The notes beneath the pieces are model-generated. The model was given only the letters and a program-made list of their open reading frames with translations, was not told the DNA's origin and made no database searches. Below are positions 9,348 to 17,727 of a stretch of DNA of 64,000 nt, one piece after another. Position 1 is the stretch's first letter; each line of letters starts with the position of its first letter. Source of the stretch: QVMM01 sp047030855 (GTDB lineage Bacteria > Bacteroidota > Bacteroidia > Bacteroidales > Dysgonomonadaceae); assembly GCA_047030855.1 (NCBI GenBank), contig JBKYIJ010000008.1, forward strand, positions 434,001 to 498,000. Reading direction: 5' to 3'. The position numbers and the translations under genes were made by a program.

Positions 9348-10169
9348 ATGATAAAAGCAAACAACAAACACAATAAGATTTATATTGCATTATCCGTATT
9401 ATTATGCTGTCTTCTGACAACGCCTTTATACTCAAACGCTACGGACAGTATAAAACAAGACAGCCTGGTGCTGAATCAAAACATAACCAATCTGCAATCA
9501 GAGTACTCCAAGTTTAAACCCGCGCGTTTCATTTTACCGACAGCTTTTATCGCTTACGGATTTACTTCCCGATATACGGGTTTGGACGAAATCGACAAAC
9601 GCATACAAAAGGAAAGCCAGAAACACTTCAACACTAATACTTGGGCTGACGATGTTTTACTTTTCGTCCCTCATGCCGCAGTGTTCGGACTGGATTGGTG
9701 TGGCGTAAAACCCGTGAATAATTTTAAAGACAGGTTTATCGTTTCGGCAACATCATTTGCCATCGGAGAAGGGCTTACTTTGATTACAAAACACGCTACG
9801 AACCGCTGGCGTCCCAATGGGGAAAACAAAGAATCTTTTCCGTCAGCACACACATGTCTGGCATTTTCGGGCGCGCATATTCTAATGAAAGAGTATCGGC
9901 ATGTATCCCCTTGGATCGGAATCGGAGGCTATACCGTAGCAACGACAGTCGGCGTATTGCGTATAACAAACAACAAGCACTGGTTCAGCGATGTTGTTGC
10001 AGGTGCGGGCTTCGGAATATTAAGCGTAGAATTGAGCTACCTGCTTCTACCCTATCTGTCCCGTACATTTTCGTTCGGGAAAGAGAAAAAAGAAGAAACG
10101 AGCCTGTTGGAAATTTCGCCCATAATGACATCGGAACATATAGGATTCGGATTTCAATACAGGTTTTAA
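9348..10169 (+). CDS. PAP2-family (type 2 phosphatidic acid phosphatase) protein
   Basis: A 273-residue protein with an N-terminal hydrophobic signal/anchor (IYIALSVLLCCLLTTPL). The three phosphatase motifs are visible: KHATNRWRP, SFPSAHT and RITNNKHWFSDVVAG, giving the Lys/Arg-Pro, Ser-His and His-Asp residues of the acid phosphatase fold. Members act at the membrane on lipid phosphates such as undecaprenyl pyrophosphate, phosphatidate or lipid A phosphates. The last ~45 residues form an unusual tail ending GFGFQYRF, a beta-strand-like ending with terminal Phe, suggesting outer-membrane association. The substrate is not determinable; a lipid A 1- or 4'-phosphatase role is one option. Confidence 0.85.
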   Translation: MIKANNKHNKIYIALSVLLCCLLTTPLYSNATDSIKQDSLVLNQNITNLQSEYSKFKPARFILPTAFIAYGFTSRYTGLDEIDKRIQKESQKHFNTNTWADDVLLFVPHAAVFGLDWCGVKPVNNFKDRFIVSATSFAIGEGLTLITKHATNRWRPNGENKESFPSAHTCLAFSGAHILMKEYRHVSPWIGIGGYTVATTVGVLRITNNKHWFSDVVAGAGFGILSVELSYLLLPYLSRTFSFGKEKKEETSLLEISPIMTSEHIGFGFQYRF

Positions 10170-10210
10170 GTAGAGTTTTTTTCGCAATTTTATTTCTTCT
10201 TTCTAAATAT

Positions 10211-10218
10211 TATCTTTG
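10211..10218 (+). promoter_or_regulatory. Promoter -7 box (TATCTTTG) for the dusB-like gene
   Basis: TATCTTTG, 22 bases before the ATG at 10241, matches TAnnTTTG. Confidence 0.65.
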
Positions 10219-10240
10219 TTCTTCTTTTTGAACAGAACAA

Positions 10241-11236
10241 ATGAAAATCGGCAACATAGAATTCCATGATTATCCCGTTTTTCTTGCACCGATGGAGGAT
10301 GTGACAGATATAAACTTCCGCCTGTTGTGCAAAAAATTCGGAGCAGACATGGTGTACACTGAATTTATTTCCAGTGACGCACTGATAAGGCATGTAAACA
10401 AAACGAAGGAAAAACTGACTATCAGCGAGGAGGAAAGACCTGTTGCCATTCAGATATACGGAAGGGATGCCGATTCTATGGCAGAAGCTGCAAGGATATG
10501 CGAAGAAGCCGCTCCCGACATTATCGATATCAATTTCGGATGCCCTGTAAAAAAGGTAGCAGGAAAAGGGGCAGGTTCAGGAATGATGAGGACTCCCGAA
10601 TTGATGCTCGAAATAACCAAGGCGGTAGTCGACGCAGTAAAAATACCTGTTACGGTAAAAACCCGACTGGGTTGGGATCAGGATACGAAGATTATAGCAG
10701 AATTGGCAGAACAATTGCAGGACACAGGCATACAAGCTTTAACCATCCACGGCAGAACAAGAAGCCAGATGTACACAGGCGAAGCGGACTGGACACTCAT
10801 CGGAGAAGTAAAAAACAATCCCCGAATGAAAATCCCGATCATCGGAAACGGAGACGTAACATCACCCGAAATTTGCAGGCAACGATTCGATCAAACAGGC
10901 GTAGATGCCGTTATGATAGGCAGAGGAAGCATCGGTTGCCCATGGATTTTCAGTGAGGTAAAACATTATCTGAAAACAGGAGAAAAACCTGAACAAAAAC
11001 CGTTTGAATGGTATCTGGATGTATTAAAACAATACATCGTTTCAAACATTGAAAAAGCAGGAGAACGGGGAGGCATTATCCATAGCCGCAGGCATTTGGC
11101 TGTGAGTCCGTTGTTTAAAAACATACCCGATTTTAAACCGACCAGAATAAAGATGCTGAGAGCATCCGAAAAAGAAGAGTTGTTCGATATAATAAACTCT
11201 GTTCCTGAAATATACCGAAAGAACAGCGGTAAATAG
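10241..11236 (+). CDS. dusB: tRNA-dihydrouridine synthase, DusB/NifR3 type
   Basis: A 331-residue FMN-dependent TIM barrel. Motifs in order: FLAPMEDVTDINFR, IQIYGRDADSMAEAA, the signature DINFGCPVKKVAGKGAGSGM with the catalytic Cys, VPVTVKTRLGWDQD-like strand with the substrate-binding Arg, LTIHGRTRSQMYTG, IIGNGDVTSPE and VMIGRGSIGCPWIF for phosphate binding. The enzyme reduces uridines in the tRNA D-loop in the cytosol using NADPH. It has its own promoter. Assignment to the DusB/NifR3 group rests on the motif spelling and length. Confidence 0.9.
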   Translation: MKIGNIEFHDYPVFLAPMEDVTDINFRLLCKKFGADMVYTEFISSDALIRHVNKTKEKLTISEEERPVAIQIYGRDADSMAEAARICEEAAPDIIDINFGCPVKKVAGKGAGSGMMRTPELMLEITKAVVDAVKIPVTVKTRLGWDQDTKIIAELAEQLQDTGIQALTIHGRTRSQMYTGEADWTLIGEVKNNPRMKIPIIGNGDVTSPEICRQRFDQTGVDAVMIGRGSIGCPWIFSEVKHYLKTGEKPEQKPFEWYLDVLKQYIVSNIEKAGERGGIIHSRRHLAVSPLFKNIPDFKPTRIKMLRASEKEELFDIINSVPEIYRKNSGK

Positions 11237-11296
11237 TTATTTAGACAAAGTCAAAATTAATTTTTACCACCGTTTCGTTTATTCACCAAAATAGTG

Positions 11297-11304
11297 TATT
11301 TTTG
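11297..11304 (+). promoter_or_regulatory. Promoter -7 box (TATTTTTG) for the fur-like/purA operon
   Basis: TATTTTTG matches TAnnTTTG, 28 bases before the ATG at 11333. Confidence 0.65.
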
Positions 11305-11332
11305 CCCTTGGCTGTTTTTATAAAAAACTTCA

Positions 11333-11839
11333 ATGGAAAACAAATTAAGAGAACAAGTTAAAGCTGAGTTTACCGATTATCTGAACAAGCATAATCACCG
11401 TAAGACTCCCGAAAGATACGCAATACTCGATCATATCTATTCCACAAAAGGGCATTTCGATATGGAAACATTGTATAACTCGATGGAAAAGGAAAGTTTG
11501 CGTGTCAGCCGTGCCACTCTGTATAACACAATGGAGTTGCTGCTTGAGTGCGGATTGGTTGTAAAACACCAGTTCGGAGCAAACGTATCCCAATACGAAC
11601 GCGCTTACGGAAATGAAAACCACAATCACTTGATTTGTATTTCGTGCGGAGACGTGAAAGAGTATAAAAACGACAGCTTGCTCGACATATCGCACCAGAA
11701 GAAACTTCAACGATTTAAAGTAAGTTATTACAGTATGTACATTTATGGCATATGCAGTAAGTGCCAAAAAGAGAAAATGCTTCAGGAAAAGAAACAGAAA
11801 TCTTCCGAAAATAAATCCAATCTTAAAAAGAAAAAATGA
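11333..11839 (+). CDS. Fur/PerR-family metal-dependent transcriptional regulator
   Basis: A 168-residue protein with the Fur layout: an N-terminal winged helix (RKTPERYAILDHIYS, RVSRATLYNTMELLLECGLV) and a C-terminal dimerisation domain with a HNHLICISCGDV metal/zinc segment and a second CSKCQ pair, giving the two CxxC motifs of a structural zinc site. The tail is very basic (about 20 residues, mostly Lys, Ser and Asn). Its stop overlaps the purA start as ATGA, so regulator and purine enzyme are translationally coupled, an arrangement I believe is common in Bacteroidales. Iron (Fur), peroxide (PerR) or zinc (Zur) sensing cannot be told apart from sequence alone. Confidence 0.9.
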   Translation: MENKLREQVKAEFTDYLNKHNHRKTPERYAILDHIYSTKGHFDMETLYNSMEKESLRVSRATLYNTMELLLECGLVVKHQFGANVSQYERAYGNENHNHLICISCGDVKEYKNDSLLDISHQKKLQRFKVSYYSMYIYGICSKCQKEKMLQEKKQKSSENKSNLKKKK

Positions 11840-13100
11840 AAATAGATGTTTTACTCGGCCTGCAATGGGGCGATGAAGGCAAAGGGAAAATTGTGGATGT
11901 ACTAACCCCCCACTATGAAATTGTTGCGCGTTTTCAGGGCGGACCAAATGCAGGGCATACCCTCGAATTTGAAGGCAAAAAATATGTACTGCGATCTGTT
12001 CCTTCGGGAATATTTCAAGGTAGTAATATCAACATAATCGGTAACGGCGTGGTACTCGATCCTGCTCTTTTTAAAGAAGAAATAGAGGCTTTGGAAAAAT
12101 CAGGGCATGAACTGACCAAACGTTTGCTTATCTCTAAGAAAGCGCATCTGATCCTACCTACCCACAGGCTTCTCGATGCATGTTACGAAACATCTAAAGG
12201 AAACTCAAAGATCGGAACTACGGGAAAAGGCATCGGTCCGACATATACCGAAAAAATAGGGAGGAACGGTATCCGCGTCGGCGATATACTTTCCGATTTC
12301 GAAACTATTTATAATTCGGTTAAAGAACGTCATCTCGAAATACTGTCACAACACAAGTTTGATGTATCGGCACTGCCTGAAATAGAAAAAAAAATGGTTT
12401 GAAGGCATTGATAAACTTAAACAATTTCAGTTTATAGACAGCGAGTATTATATAAACAAAGCATTGCCCGATAAAAAAAATTCTGGCAGAGGGCGCTCAA
12501 GGGACAATGCTTGACATCGACTTCGGCTCATATCCTTACGTAACATCATCGAATACTATTTCGGCAGGAGCGTGTATAGGGTTGGGAGTATCGCCTCATC
12601 AGATAGGAGAAGTATACGGCATATTCAAAGCATATTGTACAAGAGTCGGAAGCGGACCTTTTCCTACCGAACTGTTTGATGAAACAGGAGAAAACCTGCG
12701 TAAACTCGGATTCGAATTCGGTGCAGTGACAGGGCGTCCACGCCGTTGCGGTTGGATCGATCTGGTTGCACTCCGTTATGCAATAATGCTGAATGGCGTG
12801 ACTCAACTCATCATGATGAAGAGCGATGTTCTGGATTCCTTCACAGAAATAAAAGCATGCGTTGCATATAAAGTAAACGGTAAAGAAACTTCCGATTTTC
12901 CATACAATGTAGAAAAAGATGTTGAGCCCGTTTATAAGACATTTGGCGGATGGCAAACCGATATGTCAGGAATGAGGAAAGAAAAAGAGTTTCCTGAGAA
13001 ATTCAAGCAATATGTATCTTTTCTGGAAGAATATCTTAAAATTCCAATCAAGATCATATCGTTAGGACCTGACAGGGAACAAACCATCATACGCGACTGA
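11836..13100 (+). CDS. purA: Adenylosuccinate synthetase, broken by two +1 frameshifts in poly-A runs
   Basis: The enzyme joins IMP and aspartate with GTP in AMP synthesis. The N-terminal part has GLQWGDEGKGKIVD (catalytic Asp, P-loop) and GGPNAGHT (catalytic His); the C-terminal part has FGAVTGRPRRCGWID and SLGPDREQTI. Two frame breaks separate them: an A9 run at 12386-12394 (reads KMV then stop) and an A8 run at 12473-12480. With one A removed from each, the text becomes continuous (EKKWFEGIDKL ... PDKKILAEGAQGTMLDID), giving about 420 residues, the normal length. Because purA is normally single-copy and important, two identical +1 errors suggest a sequence artefact, though slippage is possible. 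Confidence 0.9.
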
Positions 13101-13242
13101 CATTTTCAAACCGCCATTATTAGCAGTATAATACACTAATAATAAGAGCATTTAAAGCAACAGGAAAATCAGCTTATTACAGGACAAATCTTTCTTAATA
13201 AAATAAATCAAAAGAAAAGAACTACTTGTTGATTTTTTTAGC

Positions 13243-13250
13243 TACTTTTG
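13243..13250 (+). promoter_or_regulatory. Promoter -7 box (TACTTTTG) for spt
   Basis: TACTTTTG matches TAnnTTTG; TTG triplets lie at 13226 and 13229. The 5' leader to ATG 13328 would be about 70 bases. The rest of 13101-13327 holds nothing else I can support. Confidence 0.65.
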
Positions 13251-13327
13251 CAGCCTGCTTTTGTTTTAATGAAAAGATAAATTAACAAAAACAGAGTATA
13301 GGTTACTAAACTTTGTCATAAGACATT

Positions 13328-14539
13328 ATGAATTTATTACGAGATAAACTTTTTCGTTTCGATGCAGCCCGAAAAACCAGAGCTGCAGGAATCTATCCTT
13401 ATTTTCGAGAAATCCAAAGCGACCAAGATACAGAAGTTGTAATCAACGGAAAAAAAGTATTGATGTTCGGCTCAAATGCCTATCTCGGACTTACAAACCA
13501 CCCCAAAGTTAAAGAAGCTGCCATTGCCGCTACTAAAAAATACGGCACAGGGATGGCGGGTTCGCGTTTTCTGAACGGGACTCTTGACATACACGTAGAA
13601 CTGGAGCGAAAACTCGCTAACTTCGTCGGCAAAGAAGACGCGTTGGTGTATTCTACCGGATTTAATGTAAATCAAGGAGTTATGGGTTGCATTACAGGGC
13701 GTGAGGATTATATATTGTGGGACGAGTTGGATCATGCTTCTATAATAGAAGGCAACCGCGCTTCGCTTTCTACAAAACTGAAGTTCCGTCATAACGATAT
13801 GGATTCTCTTGAAAAGCAGCTTCAAAAATGCGAAGCGGACAAAGTGAAACTTATTGCAGTCGACGGCGTTTTCAGCATGGAGGGAGACATTATTAACCTG
13901 CCTGAAGTTGTCAGACTGGCAAAAAAATATAACGCAAATATATTGATTGACGAGGCTCACGGATTGGGAGTCTTGGGTACTAATTATAACGGAAAAGGCG
14001 TGCACGACCATTTCGGGCTAACAAACGATATGGATCTGATTATGGGGACTTTCAGTAAGTCTTTGGCTTCGATCGGTGGCTTCATTGCTGCGGAAGAATG
14101 TATCATCGACTATTTAAGACACAATTCCCGACCTTACATATTCAGCGCAAGTATAACGCCGAGCGCTACTGCTGCGGCAAGTATGGCTTTAGACATACTT
14201 CAGTCCGAACCCGAAAGGATCAAAGCTCTTTGGGAAATTACGGACTATTCGATGCAGGGATTCCGTGAAATAGGATGCGAAATAGGACATACATCTACGC
14301 CTATCATTCCTCTATTCATACGGGATAACGAAAAAACGTTCCTTATTACGCGTATGCTTTTTGATGAAGGCGTTTTCGTAAACCCTGTCGTTTCGCCTGC
14401 CGTATCAGCTAACGATACGTTAATCCGTTTCTCGCTGATGGCAACGCACACAAAGGATCAGGTAGATTTTGCACTGGACAAAATCAAGAAAGTATTTGCT
14501 AAAATGGAGGTTCTTTCAACTCAGAAACAGAAGTCTTAA
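13328..14539 (+). CDS. spt: Serine palmitoyltransferase-type PLP enzyme (alpha-oxoamine synthase)
   Basis: A 403-residue soluble PLP enzyme of the alpha-oxoamine synthase family. Visible residues: substrate-loop GTGMAGSRFLNG, DHASIIEG, the cofactor Asp208 in ILIDEAHGLG, and Schiff-base Lys244 in GTFSKSLASIGG. Family alternatives are 2-amino-3-ketobutyrate CoA ligase and 8-amino-7-oxononanoate synthase; however, the N-terminus (FDAARKTRAAGIYPYFREI) and the Bacteroidales background fit the Spt that condenses serine with palmitoyl-CoA in the first step of sphingolipid synthesis. No kbl/tdh or bio genes are nearby to argue otherwise. It is monocistronic, ended by a terminator. Confidence 0.85.
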   Translation: MNLLRDKLFRFDAARKTRAAGIYPYFREIQSDQDTEVVINGKKVLMFGSNAYLGLTNHPKVKEAAIAATKKYGTGMAGSRFLNGTLDIHVELERKLANFVGKEDALVYSTGFNVNQGVMGCITGREDYILWDELDHASIIEGNRASLSTKLKFRHNDMDSLEKQLQKCEADKVKLIAVDGVFSMEGDIINLPEVVRLAKKYNANILIDEAHGLGVLGTNYNGKGVHDHFGLTNDMDLIMGTFSKSLASIGGFIAAEECIIDYLRHNSRPYIFSASITPSATAAASMALDILQSEPERIKALWEITDYSMQGFREIGCEIGHTSTPIIPLFIRDNEKTFLITRMLFDEGVFVNPVVSPAVSANDTLIRFSLMATHTKDQVDFALDKIKKVFAKMEVLSTQKQKS

Positions 14540-14571
14540 GTATTTATTTTCAAATATTATAACTGAAAAAT

Positions 14572-14612
14572 AATCAGAGAATATTATATTTATTGCTCTG
14601 ATTTATTTTTTT
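14572..14612 (+). terminator. Intrinsic terminator after spt
   Basis: AATCAGAG (14572-14579) pairs with CTCTGATT (14596-14603) around an AT-rich loop and is followed by a T-rich run. Confidence 0.7.
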
Positions 14613-14616
14613 ATAG

Positions 14617-16280
14617 ATGGGCGATAAGAGAAAAAACATTCAACACTGACGCGTTAACGCTGGGCATCGGACTGCTTTCGATACCAACTCTTGATCTGTT
14701 GATAACTTCTTTATTATTCCTGTTCGGGTTATCTGTCAATCCTTTCATATTTCCTTTATCCGTCCTGCTATCTTCATTTCTGATCTGGTTGTTACTCAAA
14801 AAGAAGAAACAAAAGGTATTGCCTTCATTATTGTTCCACCTTTCATTTATTATAATCGCTTTAGTTGTTTCGGCATTTTTTTATGACAACACCTACGACG
14901 GGCAACGTTACCATCAGGAAATAGTAAGCCTGCTCAAGGAAGGATGGAATCCTATATATGAGTCAAGCGGAACAACATCTCTATGGGTAAATCATTATGC
15001 AAAAGGAATCGAGACTATTGCCGCCACTATTTTTTCTACAACGGGAAATGTTGAAGCAGGAAAAGCCGTAAATTTTATCATCATATTCGCATCATTGTTT
15101 TTTGCCTGTGATTTTCTTGATAAGAATTTCAGCTGTATATCCCGAAACAGAAAATATTTTCTCTCGTGCCTTTTGGCATTCGCACCTATTACAATAGTTC
15201 AGCTATTCACATTTTATATCGACTGGTGTGCCTACTCTCTTCTACTCATATTAGTGACATCACTGATTAATATGAGTAGAAATTTCTCAAAATATTCTTA
15301 TGGGGTTATCATATCCGTGATATTTTTATCGGCAACAATAAAATTCAATATATTCTTTTGGATATTGTTTGCTGTTTTTTGTTTTATGGTTTATCTCCTT
15401 ATTACAAAAAAAATATCTTTATCTGAAAAGATTGTTCATTGCGGCAGTAATCGGCTGCATAACGGGAGTATTTATCGGAGGGGTAAATCCTTATATAACG
15501 AATATTATCTCTCATCAAACTCCTTTCTACCCGCTTATGGGTGAAGGAAAGGTAGATATTATGACAAACAATACACCCGTAGTCCTGAAAGATAAAAACA
15601 GAGCGGAGACAGTGCTCATTTCCATTTTCTCGTATCCGAACAGCGAGTTTAAGGACGAAAACGATCTAAATCTGATATTCACGTCAAAACCTTCGCTAAA
15701 CAACGTTTTACACTCAGGCAGGACTGCTGTAACAGTCGGGGGTTACGGATTGCTTTTCGGGTGGGTTCTTGTCGCGTCTGTCTTATTTTACATCATCGTT
15801 TACGACAAAAAAAGAAAAGACACGGCATATTACAATGCTTTCCTGCTTCTTCTTTTCGGTTCTCTTTTTATCCTGCCTTCGGGTTGGTGGGGGCGTTACG
15901 TCCCATTTTTCTACGCATTTCCACTCATTATATTATTGTACGGGGAAAGTTACAGATACAAAAAATGGATACGATATTTCACGAACATCATGTATTTCAT
16001 TTTAGCCGTAGATATTATCATTGCGGTTCCCATAGCAGGAGGAATATCTCTTTACAAGAAAAAAATAGTGAACGATTATATTGAGAATTTTTCCGAACTG
16101 AAAGAACCTGTAAAAATAGATTTTGCAGGAAACACAAGTTTCAGGCTCAAACTGGAGAAAGCAAATGTCCCATACGAAGAAGTTCCGGAAGAAGAATTGG
16201 ATACGACAATATTTTCGCCGCCTATTTTTGTACTTTCTTCGCAATTGTTCAACAAACAATCGGATGAAACAAATAACTGA
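14617..16280 (+). CDS. Polytopic membrane protein, possible GT-C glycosyltransferase, with two frameshifts
   Basis: Two overlapping open stretches (14699-15544 and 15369-16280) form one protein. Removing one A from the A8 run at 15406-15413 joins them (LLITKKYLYLKRLFIAAVIG). A further +1 in the A6 run at 14631-14636 would give ATG 14617 with MGDKRKTFNTDALTLGIGLL. The rebuilt protein is about 553 residues with roughly 11-12 membrane helices; an acidic DGQRYHQE segment after the third helix recalls the GT-C fold first loop, in which an Asp acts on a lipid-linked sugar. A C-terminal soluble tail follows. No specific family recognised; the glycosyltransferase call is tentative. Inner membrane. 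Confidence 0.65.
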
Positions 16281-16287
16281 TTTTTAT

Positions 16288-16295
16288 TATCTTTG
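16288..16295 (+). promoter_or_regulatory. Promoter -7 box (TATCTTTG) for the type B T9SS cargo gene
   Basis: TATCTTTG matches TAnnTTTG and lies 61 bases before ATG 16357. Confidence 0.65.
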
Positions 16296-16356
16296 GGTAA
16301 AATATATAGATTCGTCTTCCGTTAAAATCTTAAAGATATAACACAACTCCATATAA

Positions 16357-17634
16357 ATGAAACATATTCTCTTATCCTTTATTTTACTACTTGCATCCGT
16401 ATCCGCTGCTTATTGTCAACTTTCAGCATCATCGGGAGCAATTGAAATCTCATATCCAGAAGTAAGCATATCAAAAGTATATCTGTTTAACACACTGTCG
16501 GGTGCAACACTAACATACACAGGAAGCAACCCTTCTGTAACGTTCTACAAATACAGCACCAATCTTCAAAATAAAACAATAGTCCCCGCTTCCGATATTA
16601 GCGGAAATACAATCATAAACCTTGAGGACGGAAGAGGATATACGACAAGCGCAAACGAAAGCGAGATTTATTGGGTAATAGATTACAGCCAACATACATC
16701 ACAAATCAAAGCCGTAAAACCTCGCGAATCAGGCGATGAAGGTGAAAAATGTGCCAAAATGTATCTTGATCTGGAAGTAGAAGAAACTCCATTACAATAT
16801 TATACATCAACAGGCGAGGTAAAATATATTCAGAGAAAATATACGGTAACCTACGACAATTTGAGGTATAACGACGACAATCTGGCCTTTGATGATATTG
16901 AAGAGAAGGTAGAAGACCTGACGCCACCCCTAAAGTTGAGTTCACCGTTGAAAGACACCAAGTTCACGGTATCCGATCAGTACGCATCGCAGCTTAATAT
17001 GCAGAACGGTATGACATCCGAAACTTATACAGCTACGCGGGTAGAAGCTTATATGTACCAAAAAGAAATAATCGACGGCTTTGAGCCTGACTCCATCACG
17101 GTAACATTCAGCCCGTCTGCTCCATTGACTGCAAAATTTTTCGGCGTTACGAACGAGCCTACTGCCGATCATCTGGTGTGGTACATCTATTTCAACGGGG
17201 ACAAGGACAATTACGAACTTATGCGCCAAGGCGACAGGGATATGACTTATACATTCACAAAAGCGGGGAAATACGAGATCGTTTTTCAGGTAAACAACCT
17301 GAGTTCAGGATGTGCAGCTACCGCATCATACGAGAATTTAACCATATCCGAATCGGCGTTGGACATTCCCAATTTCTTTTCGCCCGACGGATCGCCCGGA
17401 ATCAACGATGAGTTTAAGGTAAAACATAAATCCCTCATTAAATTCAAAGCTACCATCTTCAACCGTTGGGGAAATAAACTGTTTGAATGGGACGATCCCG
17501 ATAAAGGCTGGGACGGAAAATATAAGGGAAAATTTGTCAGCCCGGGAGTCTATTTTTACATAATAGAAGCGACAGGTTCGGACGGAATCAAATATAAAAA
17601 AGGCGGCGACATTAACATATTGAGAGGTAAATAA
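16357..17634 (+). CDS. Secreted protein with PKD-like domain and T9SS type B (gliding motility-associated) C-terminal domain
   Basis: A 425-residue protein with a signal peptide (MKHILLSFILLLASVSAAYC). The N-terminal ~230 residues are unrecognised beta-rich sequence. About residues 245-335 look like a PKD/Ig-like domain. The last ~90 residues are a classic CHU_C/type B sorting domain: DIPNFFSPDGSPGINDEF, ATIFNRWGNKLFEWDD, GWDGKYKGKFVSPGVYFY and a final KGGDINILR. Such domains direct proteins through the type IX secretion system to the cell surface. No T9SS machinery genes are in the window. The cargo function is unknown; an adhesin or structural role is plausible. Confidence 0.9.
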   Translation: MKHILLSFILLLASVSAAYCQLSASSGAIEISYPEVSISKVYLFNTLSGATLTYTGSNPSVTFYKYSTNLQNKTIVPASDISGNTIINLEDGRGYTTSANESEIYWVIDYSQHTSQIKAVKPRESGDEGEKCAKMYLDLEVEETPLQYYTSTGEVKYIQRKYTVTYDNLRYNDDNLAFDDIEEKVEDLTPPLKLSSPLKDTKFTVSDQYASQLNMQNGMTSETYTATRVEAYMYQKEIIDGFEPDSITVTFSPSAPLTAKFFGVTNEPTADHLVWYIYFNGDKDNYELMRQGDRDMTYTFTKAGKYEIVFQVNNLSSGCAATASYENLTISESALDIPNFFSPDGSPGINDEFKVKHKSLIKFKATIFNRWGNKLFEWDDPDKGWDGKYKGKFVSPGVYFYIIEATGSDGIKYKKGGDINILRGK

Positions 17635-17686
17635 GATTTTTCTCCTAAATCATCATAAAAAACGCCTGCATAATTCTATTCTTTTT

Positions 17687-17694
17687 TAAATTTG
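17687..17694 (+). promoter_or_regulatory. Promoter -7 box (TAAATTTG) for ligA
   Basis: TAAATTTG matches TAnnTTTG and lies 33 bases before ATG 17728. Confidence 0.65.
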
Positions 17695-17727
17695 TGTATT
17701 AAAGAATAAAATACACAGATATCGATA

